From Ruminococcus sp. CAG:563 (GTDB taxonomy: Bacteria; Bacillota; Clostridia; Oscillospirales; Acutalibacteraceae), in the NCBI GenBank assembly GCA_000434915.1, contig FR882075.1, positions 141,127-157,575 on the forward strand: 16,449 nucleotides of DNA, given 5' to 3'. The position numbers and the translations under genes were made by a program. Numbering within the stretch: the stretch's first letter is position 1; each line of letters begins with the position of its first letter. Positions 7,324-13,532 of the stretch are shown here, in pieces. The notes beneath the pieces are model-generated. The model had not been told where the DNA came from. It worked only from the letters and a program-made list of their open reading frames with translations, and did not search any database.

Positions 7324-7746
7324 TCAGAATTTTTCTTCCTTGTTCTTTTTCTTCGGGGTCTTGCCCTTAGCTTCCATACGGGCTGCCTTTTCCTTCTCGG
7401 CTGCTTCCTTGGCTGCTGCACGCTCTGCGGCAAGCTTCTCGTTAGCCGTGTTGTTCTGGCTGATAGCCCAGCGTGTGATCTTCATACGGTTTCTGTCAGC
7501 ACCCGTCTCAATAATGAGAGAATCGTCCTTAACGGTAACGATCTTGCCGACGATGCCGCCGATCGTTGTGATTTCGTCGCCGATCTGAAGGTTGTCACGC
7601 ATTGCCTGCTCTTCCTTCTGCTTTTTCTTCTGAGGTCTGATCATAAGAAAATACATAACGGCGAAAACAGCTACCATCATGAGAATCATTGTCCAGCTGC
7701 TGCCTTTTCCGGTTGCCTGAGCTGCTAATAAAGTTAAATAGTTCAT
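7324..7746 (-). CDS. yajC: YajC, Sec translocase accessory subunit
   Basis: A 140-residue single-span membrane protein that works with SecDF/SecYEG in protein export. Residues about 17-37 (SWTMILMMVAVFAVMYFLMI) form the transmembrane helix, followed at once by the family hallmark RPQKKKQKEEQAM. The soluble domain follows, with LQIGDEITTIGGIVGKIVTVKDDSLIIE (about 53-80). The tail from about 95 is Ala/Lys/Glu-rich and very basic at the end, probably coiled or disordered; this makes it longer than the usual ~90-110 residues. The ATG is preceded by AGGAGGAT. It is the last gene of the group queA-tgt-yajC, but 96 bases separate it from tgt and it has its own promoter there. secD/secF, often next in this order, do not follow: a terminator does. 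Confidence 0.95.
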   Translation of the reverse strand: MNYLTLLAAQATGKGSSWTMILMMVAVFAVMYFLMIRPQKKKQKEEQAMRDNLQIGDEITTIGGIVGKIVTVKDDSLIIETGADRNRMKITRWAISQNNTANEKLAAERAAAKEAAEKEKAARMEAKGKTPKKKNKEEKF

Positions 7747-7768
7747 TGGTTATCCTCCTAATCTATAC

Positions 7769-7815
7769 ATAACGCTTGTATTATACATTAGAATGTAAGT
7801 TTTTGCAAGCGTTAT
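7769..7815. repeat. Nested inverted repeat around the yajC promoter
   Basis: Outer arms ATAACGCTTG (7769-7778) and CAAGCGTTAT (7806-7815) are perfect 10-base inverted repeats. Inside lies a second perfect dyad, TACATT-AG-AATGTA (7784-7797). The outer arms cover the predicted transcription start and part of the -35 element; the inner dyad covers the spacer. No T-run follows on either strand, so it is not a terminator of tgt. It could be an operator or a cruciform-prone site. Confidence 0.7.
7780..7808 (-). promoter_or_regulatory. Promoter of yajC
   Basis: On the minus strand TTGCAA (complement of 7803-7808) is followed after 17 bases by a perfect TATAAT (complement of 7780-7785). Transcription would start near 7773, giving a leader of about 27 bases with the AGGAGG site. 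It lies in the 96-base gap after tgt. Confidence 0.7.
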
Positions 7816-7842
7816 TTATGTATATTCTGTTAATTTTAAAAA

Positions 7843-8979
7843 TTAAATTCTCGTATCGAGCAAATCAACGTACTTTTCCTTAAATTTCTCAAAGGTTCCG
7901 TTATCCAAAGCGTCACGTATTTTCTCCATCAGCGTATTATAGAAATAAAGATTATGCGTTACGCAAAGACGCATCGCAAGCATTTCCTTAGCCTTGAAGA
8001 GATGTCTGATATATGCTTTGGAATGTCTGCGGCAGGTCGGGCAGTCACACTCGGGATCAATGGGCGTATCGTCCTTCATATACTTAGCATTGTTGATATT
8101 GATTATTCCGTTCATCGTGAAAAGATGTCCGTGGCGAGCGTTTCTCGACGGCATAACGCAGTCGAAAAGGTCAACTCCCCTGCTGACAGCCTCGATGATA
8201 TTGCCCGGTGTGCCTACGCCCATAAGGTAGCGAATCTTATTCTTCGGCGCATACGGCTCAACGGCGGAAATAACCCGGTACATATCCTCCTTAGGTTCGC
8301 CGACGGCAAGGCCGCCGATTGCATAGCCGTCAAGGTCAAGCTCGGCAATCTTTTGCATATGCTCGATTCTCAGCTCATCGTAAACACAGCCCTGATTGAT
8401 GCCGAAAAGAAGCTGATCCTTATTTATAGTGTCATGCAAGGCGTTGAGTCTTTCCATCTCCTCCTTACATCTTATAAGCCATCTCGTTGTCCTTTCACAG
8501 GACTTTTTGGCATATTCGTATGTCGAGGGATTCTCAACACACTCGTCAAATGCCATAGCTATGGTCGAGGCGAGATTTGACTGAATTCTCATACTCTCCT
8601 CGGGTCCCATAAAAATACGTCTGCCGTCAATATGGGAGGCAAAGGTTACACCCTCCTCCTTGATCTGACGGAGCTTTGCAAGCGAGAAAACCTGAAATCC
8701 GCCGCTGTCGGTCAAAATCGGGCCGTCCCAGCCCGTGAACCTGTGAAGTCCGCCAAGCTCCTTTATAAGCTCGTCGCCCGGGCGGACGTGAAGATGATAG
8801 GTGTTGCAAAGCTGAACCTGAGCGTGGATATCCTTGAGGTCGTAAGCGTCAAGCGCACCCTTTATCGCTCCGCAGGTTGCAACATTCTGAAACGCAGGCG
8901 TTTTGACCGTTCCGTGAACCGTTGTGAATTCGCCGAGACGTGCCGCTCCGCACTGCTTTATAATTTTAAATTCTGCCAT
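7843..8979 (-). CDS. tgt: tRNA-guanine(34) transglycosylase
   Basis: Swaps guanine 34 in the anticodon of GUN tRNAs for the queuosine precursor preQ1. The 378-residue protein has general acid/base D91 in TDSGGFQVFSL, nucleophile D273 in VDLFDCVMPSR, and the zinc ligands C311, C313, C316 (CDCPTC) and H342. The pocket sequence GGLAVGEP (222-229) has Val where queuine-using eukaryotic enzymes have Gly, which favours preQ1 as the substrate. Two places differ from the common bacterial text: FGINQGCVYDELR (192-204) instead of FGIVQGG, and VMPSRNARHG. AAGGAG lies upstream of the ATG, and the gene starts 11 bases after queA ends, so the two are cotranscribed and act in sequence. The last residues are LLDTRI. 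Confidence 0.97.
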   Translation of the reverse strand: MAEFKIIKQCGAARLGEFTTVHGTVKTPAFQNVATCGAIKGALDAYDLKDIHAQVQLCNTYHLHVRPGDELIKELGGLHRFTGWDGPILTDSGGFQVFSLAKLRQIKEEGVTFASHIDGRRIFMGPEESMRIQSNLASTIAMAFDECVENPSTYEYAKKSCERTTRWLIRCKEEMERLNALHDTINKDQLLFGINQGCVYDELRIEHMQKIAELDLDGYAIGGLAVGEPKEDMYRVISAVEPYAPKNKIRYLMGVGTPGNIIEAVSRGVDLFDCVMPSRNARHGHLFTMNGIININNAKYMKDDTPIDPECDCPTCRRHSKAYIRHLFKAKEMLAMRLCVTHNLYFYNTLMEKIRDALDNGTFEKFKEKYVDLLDTRI

Positions 8980-8990
8980 TTTTCGTCTCC

Positions 8991-10016
8991 TTAAAGAATA
9001 GCCATAGCATCGCCGAACGAGAAGAATCTGTATTTTTCTTCTACGGCAATCCTATATGCGTTCATCGTGTGCTCATAGCCGCAGAATGCACTGACGAGCA
9101 TGATAAGCGTGCTTTCGGGCAGGTGAAAATTGGTTATAAGCCCGTCAATACACTTAAACTCATATCCGGGATAAATGAAAATGCTTGTCCAGTCATCATA
9201 TTCGCAGACCTTGCCCTTTGCCTGACATACGGATTCAAGCGTGCGGCAGCAGGTTGTGCCGACGGCGATGACCCGGCCTCCGTTCTTCTTCGTCTCGTTG
9301 ATAATATCCGCCGTTTCGGCCGGTATCATATAATGTTCGGAGTGCATTTTATGCTCCTCAATATTTTCCGTCTTAACCGGGCGGAAAGTGCCTATGCCGA
9401 CATGGAGAGTTACAAAACCTATCTTTACGCCCTTGTCCTTGATTTTTTGCAGAAGCTCGGGAGTGAAATGCAAGCCTGCCGTCGGTGCGGCCGCCGAACC
9501 CAGTTCCTTGGAGTAGACAGTCTGGTAGCGTTCCTTGTTTTCGAGCTTTTCCTTTATATAATGGGGAAGCGGCATTTCGCCGATTTTGTCAAGCACATTA
9601 TAGAAATTGCCTTCATAAGAGAATTCGGCAATACGGTTGCCGTTTTCAAGGACTTCCTTTATCTCGGCTTTGAGCATACCCTCGCCGAAAATAAATTTTG
9701 CCCCCTCTCTGGCCTTTTTACCGGGTCCTGCCATGACCTCCCATGTGTGGGCATCATGCTGATTGAGCAGAAGAAATTCAACAACTGCACCTGTTTCCTC
9801 CTTAACTCCGTAAAGACGTGCCGGAAGAACCCTTGTGTTATTGAGTATAAGGCAGTCGCCCTCATGAAGAAGATCGACTATATTATAAAAATGAAGATGC
9901 TCGACCTCACCCGTTTCCTTATCGAGATGCATAAGCCTTGAGCTGTCTCTCGGCTCAATCGGGTGCTGAGCAATCAGCTCCTCGGGAAGATCGTAATAAA
10001 AATCACTTTTTTTCAT
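8991..10016 (-). CDS. queA: S-adenosylmethionine:tRNA ribosyltransferase-isomerase
   Basis: Adds the ribosyl part of SAM to preQ1-modified tRNA to give epoxyqueuosine, the step after Tgt. The 341-residue length matches the family. Family signatures are visible throughout: FYYDLPEELIAQHPIEPRDSSRLM at the N terminus, LILNNTRVLPARLYG, FLLNQ, WEVMAGPGKKAREG, the SAAAPTAGLHFT segment, VTLHVGIGTFRPV, H-MHSE-Y near the middle, VIAVGTTCCRTLE, and ITNFHLPESTLIMLVSAF towards the end. The ATG has AGAGGT eight bases upstream. It is the first gene of the queA-tgt group and lies divergent to asd. With tgt it shows that the cell builds queuosine on tRNA; the preQ1 synthesis genes are not in the window. Confidence 0.97.
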   Translation of the reverse strand: MKKSDFYYDLPEELIAQHPIEPRDSSRLMHLDKETGEVEHLHFYNIVDLLHEGDCLILNNTRVLPARLYGVKEETGAVVEFLLLNQHDAHTWEVMAGPGKKAREGAKFIFGEGMLKAEIKEVLENGNRIAEFSYEGNFYNVLDKIGEMPLPHYIKEKLENKERYQTVYSKELGSAAAPTAGLHFTPELLQKIKDKGVKIGFVTLHVGIGTFRPVKTENIEEHKMHSEHYMIPAETADIINETKKNGGRVIAVGTTCCRTLESVCQAKGKVCEYDDWTSIFIYPGYEFKCIDGLITNFHLPESTLIMLVSAFCGYEHTMNAYRIAVEEKYRFFSFGDAMAIL

Positions 10017-10055
10017 CGTAAAACCTCTGTTTCGGCCATTTGGCTCTTGACTTGA

Positions 10056-10084
10056 ATAATAAAAAATGGTATCATCACTTCTAA
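10056..10084 (-). promoter_or_regulatory. Possible queA promoter
   Basis: On the minus strand TTAGAA (complement of 10079-10084), 17 bases, then TATTAT (complement of 10056-10061), with a predicted start near 10049. The -35 match is poor (three of six). The divergent gap to asd also carries AATGGTA twice (10065-10071 and 10083-10089), of unknown meaning. No preQ1 riboswitch fold was recognised in the leader. Confidence 0.3.
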
Positions 10085-10119
10085 TGGTAACCGCAAATCA
10101 AATCAGTGGTTGCAAAGTG

Positions 10120-10147
10120 TTGACAACTTATTATTATATTGCATAAT
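10120..10147 (+). promoter_or_regulatory. Promoter of asd
   Basis: A perfect TTGACA (10120-10125), a 16-base spacer and CATAAT (10142-10147) put transcription start near 10154. That leaves a leader of about 45 bases, too short for a lysine riboswitch; none was seen. Confidence 0.75.
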
Positions 10148-10198
10148 CGGTCGAATGGCAACACATTTTTTAAAATTTATTTAAGAGGTGAATTTGTA

Positions 10199-11287
10199 AT
10201 GAAAAAGTACAAGGTAGGTATCATCGGAGCTACCGGCATGGTTGGACAGAGATTTGCAACCCTGCTTGAAAATCACCCTTGGTTCGAGGTTGTTCTTGTT
10301 GCAGCAAGCCCCCGTTCGGCGGGCAAAACATACAAAGAGGCTCTCGGCAGCCGCTGGTGCATGGATACTCCGTTGCCGGAGAGCATGGCCGACCTCGTCG
10401 TTTACGACGCAACGGCTGACGTTGAGAAGATTGCTTCTCTCGTTGATTTCGTTTTCTGCGCAGTTGACATGAAAAAGGATGAAATCAGAGCCCTTGAGGA
10501 AAAATATGCAAAGGCCGAGTGCCCCGTTGTTTCAAACAACAGCGCTCACAGATTTACTCCCGACGTTCCGATGGTTGTTCCAGAGCTTAACGCCGACCAC
10601 ATAGAGGTTATTGCCGATCAGAGAAAGCGTCTCGGCACAAAGAGAGGCTTCGTCGCAGTTAAGTCAAACTGCTCACTTCAGAGCTATGTTCCGGCTATCT
10701 ATCCGCTTGACAAAGCAGGCTACAAGGTTAAGGACGTTCTCGTTTGCACATATCAAGCAATTTCCGGTGCAGGCAAGACCTTTGAGAGATGGCCCGAGAT
10801 GGTAGATAACGTTATTCCGTTCATCGGCGGTGAGGAAGAGAAGAGTGAGCAGGAGCCGCTTAAAATTTGGGGTAAGGTTGAAAACGGTGAAATCGTTTGT
10901 GCATCCGAGCCGCACTTCACAGCTCAGTGTATCCGTGTTCCTGTTTCAAACGGCCATATGGGTGCAGTATTCATGAGATTCGCAGACAAGGCTCCGTCAA
11001 AGGAAGAAATTCTCAAGGTATGGGAAAACTTCTCGGGCGAGCCGCAGAAGCTTGAACTTCCCAGTGCACCGAAGCATTTCCTCCACTATTTCACAGAGGA
11101 CAATATGCCGCAGACAAGATATCAGCGTGACCTTGAAGGCGGCATGGCAGTCAGCATCGGCAGACTTCGTGAGGACACTCAGTACGACTACAAGTTCGTA
11201 TGCCTTTCACACAACACCCTCCGTGGTGCAGCCGGCGGTGCAGTTCTCCTTGCAGAGCTTCTCTGTGCAAAAGGATACATGGACTGA
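10199..11287 (+). CDS. asd: Aspartate-semialdehyde dehydrogenase (archaeal/fungal-like type)
   Basis: Reduces aspartyl phosphate to aspartate semialdehyde with NADPH, the branch point to lysine/diaminopimelate, threonine and methionine. The protein has 362 residues: GIIGATGMVGQRF (8-19) binds NADP, C158 in KSNCSLQ is the nucleophile, R245 in CIRVPVS and H253 in SNGHMG contact substrate, and LSHNTLRGAAGG (336-347) closes the C-terminal region. The SNCS context, VPELN (127-131) and length place it in the archaeal/fungal-like branch rather than the E. coli branch. The frame is open 20 codons further upstream, but the ATG at 10199 has AAGAGGTG before it, while the longer start lies at the -10 element. 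dapA follows after a hairpin. The long form would lack a ribosome binding site. Confidence 0.96.
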   Translation: MKKYKVGIIGATGMVGQRFATLLENHPWFEVVLVAASPRSAGKTYKEALGSRWCMDTPLPESMADLVVYDATADVEKIASLVDFVFCAVDMKKDEIRALEEKYAKAECPVVSNNSAHRFTPDVPMVVPELNADHIEVIADQRKRLGTKRGFVAVKSNCSLQSYVPAIYPLDKAGYKVKDVLVCTYQAISGAGKTFERWPEMVDNVIPFIGGEEEKSEQEPLKIWGKVENGEIVCASEPHFTAQCIRVPVSNGHMGAVFMRFADKAPSKEEILKVWENFSGEPQKLELPSAPKHFLHYFTEDNMPQTRYQRDLEGGMAVSIGRLREDTQYDYKFVCLSHNTLRGAAGGAVLLAELLCAKGYMD

Positions 11288-11307
11288 TAAACACATTATA
11301 TCGTTTA

Positions 11308-11344
11308 AAAGACAGGAATTTATTTTCCTGTCTTTATTTTTATA
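11308..11344 (+). terminator. Intercistronic intrinsic terminator/attenuator between asd and dapA
   Basis: AAAGACAGGAA (11308-11318) pairs perfectly over 11 bases with TTCCTGTCTTT (11325-11335) around TTTATT, followed by ATTTTTATA. The dapA ribosome binding site (AAGGAG, from 11346) starts only a few bases after the T-run, leaving no room for a separate promoter. dapA must therefore depend on readthrough, so this hairpin probably sets the asd:dapA ratio. Confidence 0.8.
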
Positions 11345-11358
11345 TAAGGAGCGTTTTA

Positions 11359-12249
11359 ATGAAACAAACAGTTTTTACGGGAGCGGCGTGTGCTATAGTC
11401 ACACCGTTCGACGGAAACAGGAATGTTGATTACAAGGCTCTCAAAAGACAAATTGATTTTCAAATTGAAAACGGAACGGATGCAATAGTAGTATGCGGCA
11501 CAACGGGTGAAAGTGCAACACTTGATTCAAGAGAACGCCGTCAAATTATCAAAGCCACGGTTAAACAAGTAAACGGCAGAGTCCCCGTTATCGCAGGCAC
11601 GGGCGGCAACAACACGCAAGACGTGATAAAGAAAAGTCAGTCGGCGGAATCGCTCGGTGTTGATGCTCTGCTTATTGTCACGCCGTACTATAACAAATGC
11701 TCACAGGAGGGCTTGGTTGAACATTATTCACGCATAAGCGACAGCGTAACGAAGCCGATAATTGTCTATAACGTTCCGTCAAGAACTGGGGTTAACATAA
11801 ATCCCGAAACATACAAACGACTCAGTCAAATTGAAAACGTTGTTGCAACAAAAGAAGCTAACGGTGATCTCTCCGCCCTGATGAAAACAATGATGCTTTG
11901 CGGCGACGAGCTGGACATATACTGTGGCAACGATGACCAAAGTGCCGCATTTACCCTGCTTGGCGGCAAGGGAACTATCTCAGTTCTCTCTAACATAATG
12001 CCGCAGGCGGCTCATGACATAGTCGAAGCTGCACTCGACGGCGACTCAGGTTACGCAACGGCTCTCCAGCTTCGATATCTTGGATTATGTGACGTGCTTT
12101 TCTGCGACGTTAATCCGATGCCTGTTAAATATGCAATGGCACAAATGGGCATGGACAGCGGAGTTTGCCGTCTTCCTCTCACCCGTCCGAGCGACTCGGC
12201 AAAGGAGAAGATTGATTACACGCTGAGATACCATGGATTGATTGAGTGA
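11359..12249 (+). CDS. dapA: 4-hydroxy-tetrahydrodipicolinate synthase
   Basis: Condenses pyruvate with aspartate semialdehyde, the first step specific to diaminopimelate and lysine. The 296-residue TIM-barrel lyase shows the whole active site: the GTTGESATL loop (47-55) with T48/T49, TPYYNKCSQEGL (108-119), Y137 in IVYNVPSRTG (135-144) with R142, and the Schiff-base lysine K165 in VVATKEANGD. The length is typical. The ATG at 11359 has AAGGAGCG before it; a longer open frame upstream overlaps asd and is rejected. Its substrate is made by the preceding gene product, so the pair form a minimal lysine module; dapB and later genes are not in the window. No terminator is evident after it, before the next promoter at 12349. 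Confidence 0.97.
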   Translation: MKQTVFTGAACAIVTPFDGNRNVDYKALKRQIDFQIENGTDAIVVCGTTGESATLDSRERRQIIKATVKQVNGRVPVIAGTGGNNTQDVIKKSQSAESLGVDALLIVTPYYNKCSQEGLVEHYSRISDSVTKPIIVYNVPSRTGVNINPETYKRLSQIENVVATKEANGDLSALMKTMMLCGDELDIYCGNDDQSAAFTLLGGKGTISVLSNIMPQAAHDIVEAALDGDSGYATALQLRYLGLCDVLFCDVNPMPVKYAMAQMGMDSGVCRLPLTRPSDSAKEKIDYTLRYHGLIE

Positions 12250-12348
12250 AAATAACATCATTTAAAAATATACAGGTTTCTCTTTATCGCACTCCCCTGA
12301 ATTGGAGGCAAAATCCGCTCCTGCCGGCTTTCCTGCAAAAATCCCCTC

Positions 12349-12376
12349 TTGACATATCCCGAAAATGAGTTATAAT
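12349..12376 (+). promoter_or_regulatory. Consensus promoter of the small-protein gene
   Basis: A perfect TTGACA (12349-12354), 16-base spacer and perfect TATAAT (12371-12376) place the start near 12383. This is the closest match to sigma-A consensus in the window. The 99 bases between dapA and this promoter show no further gene or clear terminator. Confidence 0.8.
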
Positions 12377-12419
12377 ATACATGAACATTTGTTCGGATAA
12401 TATGTCGGGAGGTCAGAAT

Positions 12420-12674
12420 ATGTATGTCAAATACAATCGTGAATATGTGACAATGTATATAGAAGTACTTCCCGAGGGGCAGGTCGTTCCGTTGAGCATT
12501 CTCTGGAAGGATGGTAGAAAATTCGCTGTCGAGCAGATTATAAACATCAAAAATAATGCCCCTGTCCGTTCGGGAGGCAGAGCGACGAAATATACCCTCG
12601 TCATCCAGGGTCGGACCCGTGATTTCTTTGTTGACGACGGCAAATGGTTCGTTGAAATGCGGGCGTTTATATAA
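12420..12674 (+). CDS. Small conserved-looking protein of unknown function (84 residues)
   Basis: Starts MYVKYNREYVTMYIEV after a GGGAGGT site six bases upstream. A longer start at 12381 would lie at the predicted transcription start with no ribosome binding site, so it is not used. The protein is mostly predicted beta: LPEGQVVPLSILWKDGRKF (17-35), a VEQIINIKNNAPV strand, then RATKYTLVIQGRTRDFFVDDGKWFVEMR (54-81). The pattern of WxDGRxFxVxxI, followed by a strand with YT and a closing WFVE, resembles small Clostridia proteins often annotated only as hypothetical; I recall the pattern but cannot name the family. There is no signal peptide, membrane segment or cysteine. It is monocistronic, with a strong own promoter and a hairpin just after the stop, which argues for a real, separately controlled gene. 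Confidence 0.75.
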   Translation: MYVKYNREYVTMYIEVLPEGQVVPLSILWKDGRKFAVEQIINIKNNAPVRSGGRATKYTLVIQGRTRDFFVDDGKWFVEMRAFI

Positions 12675-12676
12675 TT

Positions 12677-12711
12677 GCAAACGGGCTGACAAAACATGTC
12701 AACCCGTTCGC
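12677..12711. terminator. Two-way hairpin terminator between convergent genes
   Basis: Arms 12677-12691 and 12697-12711 (core ACGGG / CCCGT and TGACA / TGTCA) form a 15-bp stem with an AAACA loop. On the plus strand there are two A-C mismatches; as minus-strand RNA the same positions become G-U pairs, so the stem is unbroken. A T-rich run (CATTTTTATTTTATT) follows on the plus side after about eight bases. It lies 3 bases after the small gene stop and 18 bases after the zinc-ribbon gene stop. Confidence 0.7.
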
Positions 12712-12728
12712 ATATAAACATTTTTATT

Positions 12729-13325
12729 TTATTGTAGCTTTTGTCCGCAGTTTGAGCAGAACATACTCCCTTGAACGACTTCAGCACCGCAGCTCGGGCA
12801 TACATTGCCGAGCTTCTCTCCGCATTGGTTGCAGAACTTTGAACCGACAGGCAGTTGTGCGCCGCATTTCGGGCACGTCATTGTTTCGGCTGCAGTGTGT
12901 GCCGAATGTTCCGCTCCGCCGTAAACGGCAGAACGTCCGCCTGAAATAATGCAGTTTTCAACCGTTCTAAAAATCTCATCGGGAAGTTTTTTCTGCTTAA
13001 ATGCACCCATTCCGGCGGTAATTGCCAAGGGCCATGCGATGAACAAGCCCAAAGCACCCGCTCCGATCTTATCCGCCCACTGTCCTTCGCCGACGGTTAC
13101 ATTCAACTGACTGTCAAAAACCGTCAACTGGATTGTAACGGCGAGTCTCATTCCCGTCAGGGTTTTCCAGCCGTCCTTCGGCTGACTTGCCTGTATCACG
13201 TATCCGTCTGCCGTCTGTGAGCTTTGAACCTCCATTCCCTTTTCGGTATGCAAAAAGGTCTCAAGGCTGTCAACAACAGCCTGCACCTCCGTGCCGTTCA
13301 GCATAAATACTCTTGATTCCGACAT
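12729..13325 (-). CDS. Double zinc-ribbon protein of unknown function
   Basis: A 198-residue protein with three parts. Residues 1 to about 82 are a soluble alpha/beta region (FMLNGTEVQAVVDSLETFL, then three likely strands ending in VTVGEG). Residues about 87-108 are a hydrophobic, Gly/Ala-rich stretch (IGAGALGLFIAWPLAITAG) that may be a membrane helix. After a Ser/His/Ala linker come two zinc ribbons: C151, C154, C165, C168 and C176, C179, C190, C193, each of the form CPxCG..FCxxCG. Such ribbons are common at the ends of Firmicutes membrane or regulatory proteins, where they probably mediate protein contacts; the job here is not known. It starts with ATG after GGAGGT. It is divergent from the double-HTH gene, sharing a 207-base region with it. 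Confidence 0.85.
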   Translation of the reverse strand: MSESRVFMLNGTEVQAVVDSLETFLHTEKGMEVQSSQTADGYVIQASQPKDGWKTLTGMRLAVTIQLTVFDSQLNVTVGEGQWADKIGAGALGLFIAWPLAITAGMGAFKQKKLPDEIFRTVENCIISGGRSAVYGGAEHSAHTAAETMTCPKCGAQLPVGSKFCNQCGEKLGNVCPSCGAEVVQGSMFCSNCGQKLQ

Positions 13326-13388
13326 TTACAAAACCTCCGTTTTAAAATTATTTTAAAATCATAACTCTTCTGCTATACCCTTGCGATG

Positions 13389-13417
13389 ATTATAGCATGT
13401 TCACGGGTTATAATTAA
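13389..13417 (-). promoter_or_regulatory. Possible promoter of the zinc-ribbon gene
   Basis: On the minus strand a perfect TATAAT (complement of 13389-13394) lies 17 bases after TTAATT (complement of 13412-13417); the start would be near 13382. An alternative is TTGACT (13433-13438) with AATTAT (13410-13415), whose -35 overlaps the inverted repeat. The sequence does not decide between them. Confidence 0.4.
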
Positions 13418-13422
13418 GCCGC

Positions 13423-13454
13423 ATTTCAGAATAGTCAAATGCCAATTCTGAAAT
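13423..13454. repeat. Perfect 10-bp inverted repeat, candidate operator
   Basis: ATTTCAGAAT (13423-13432) and ATTCTGAAAT (13445-13454) are exact inverted copies separated by 12 bases, a centre-to-centre distance of 22 bases or about two helical turns. It lies in the divergent region between the zinc-ribbon gene and the double-HTH gene. The spacing suits a dimeric DNA-binding protein; no T-run follows, so a terminator is unlikely. Confidence 0.65.
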
Positions 13455-13471
13455 TATCCGGTTAACAAGGC

Positions 13472-13500
13472 TTTTAATTCCGAATAAAATGTTGTATAAT
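13472..13500 (+). promoter_or_regulatory. Possible promoter of the double-HTH gene
   Basis: A perfect TATAAT (13495-13500) lies 17 bases after TTTTAA (13472-13477), a poor -35. Transcription would begin near 13507, 26 bases before the ATG. The weak -35 would fit a promoter that needs an activator, perhaps at the inverted repeat just upstream. Confidence 0.45.
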
Positions 13501-13532
13501 GTCGATAAATCATCTTTTATGAGGTATTTCAA

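Noticed and set aside
7779..7815. tgt terminator formed by the large inverted repeat
   Set aside because: Loop of 27 bases and no T-run after the stem on the minus strand; a consensus promoter lies inside.
9069..9941. 290-residue plus-strand open frame opposite queA
   Set aside because: Mirror of queA codons; Cys/Arg-rich, no recognisable domain, no initiation signals.
10021..10198. Possible lysine or preQ1 riboswitch in the queA-asd gap
   Set aside because: Both leaders are short (about 33-45 bases after the predicted starts) and show none of the expected pairing.
11200..11358. N-terminal extension of dapA into asd
   Set aside because: Adds 53 residues unlike any DapA, overlaps asd and crosses a terminator; the ATG at 11359 has AAGGAG.
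12258..12692. 144-residue minus-strand open frame opposite the small-protein gene
   Set aside because: Runs through a consensus plus-strand promoter and a hairpin; composition not protein-like.
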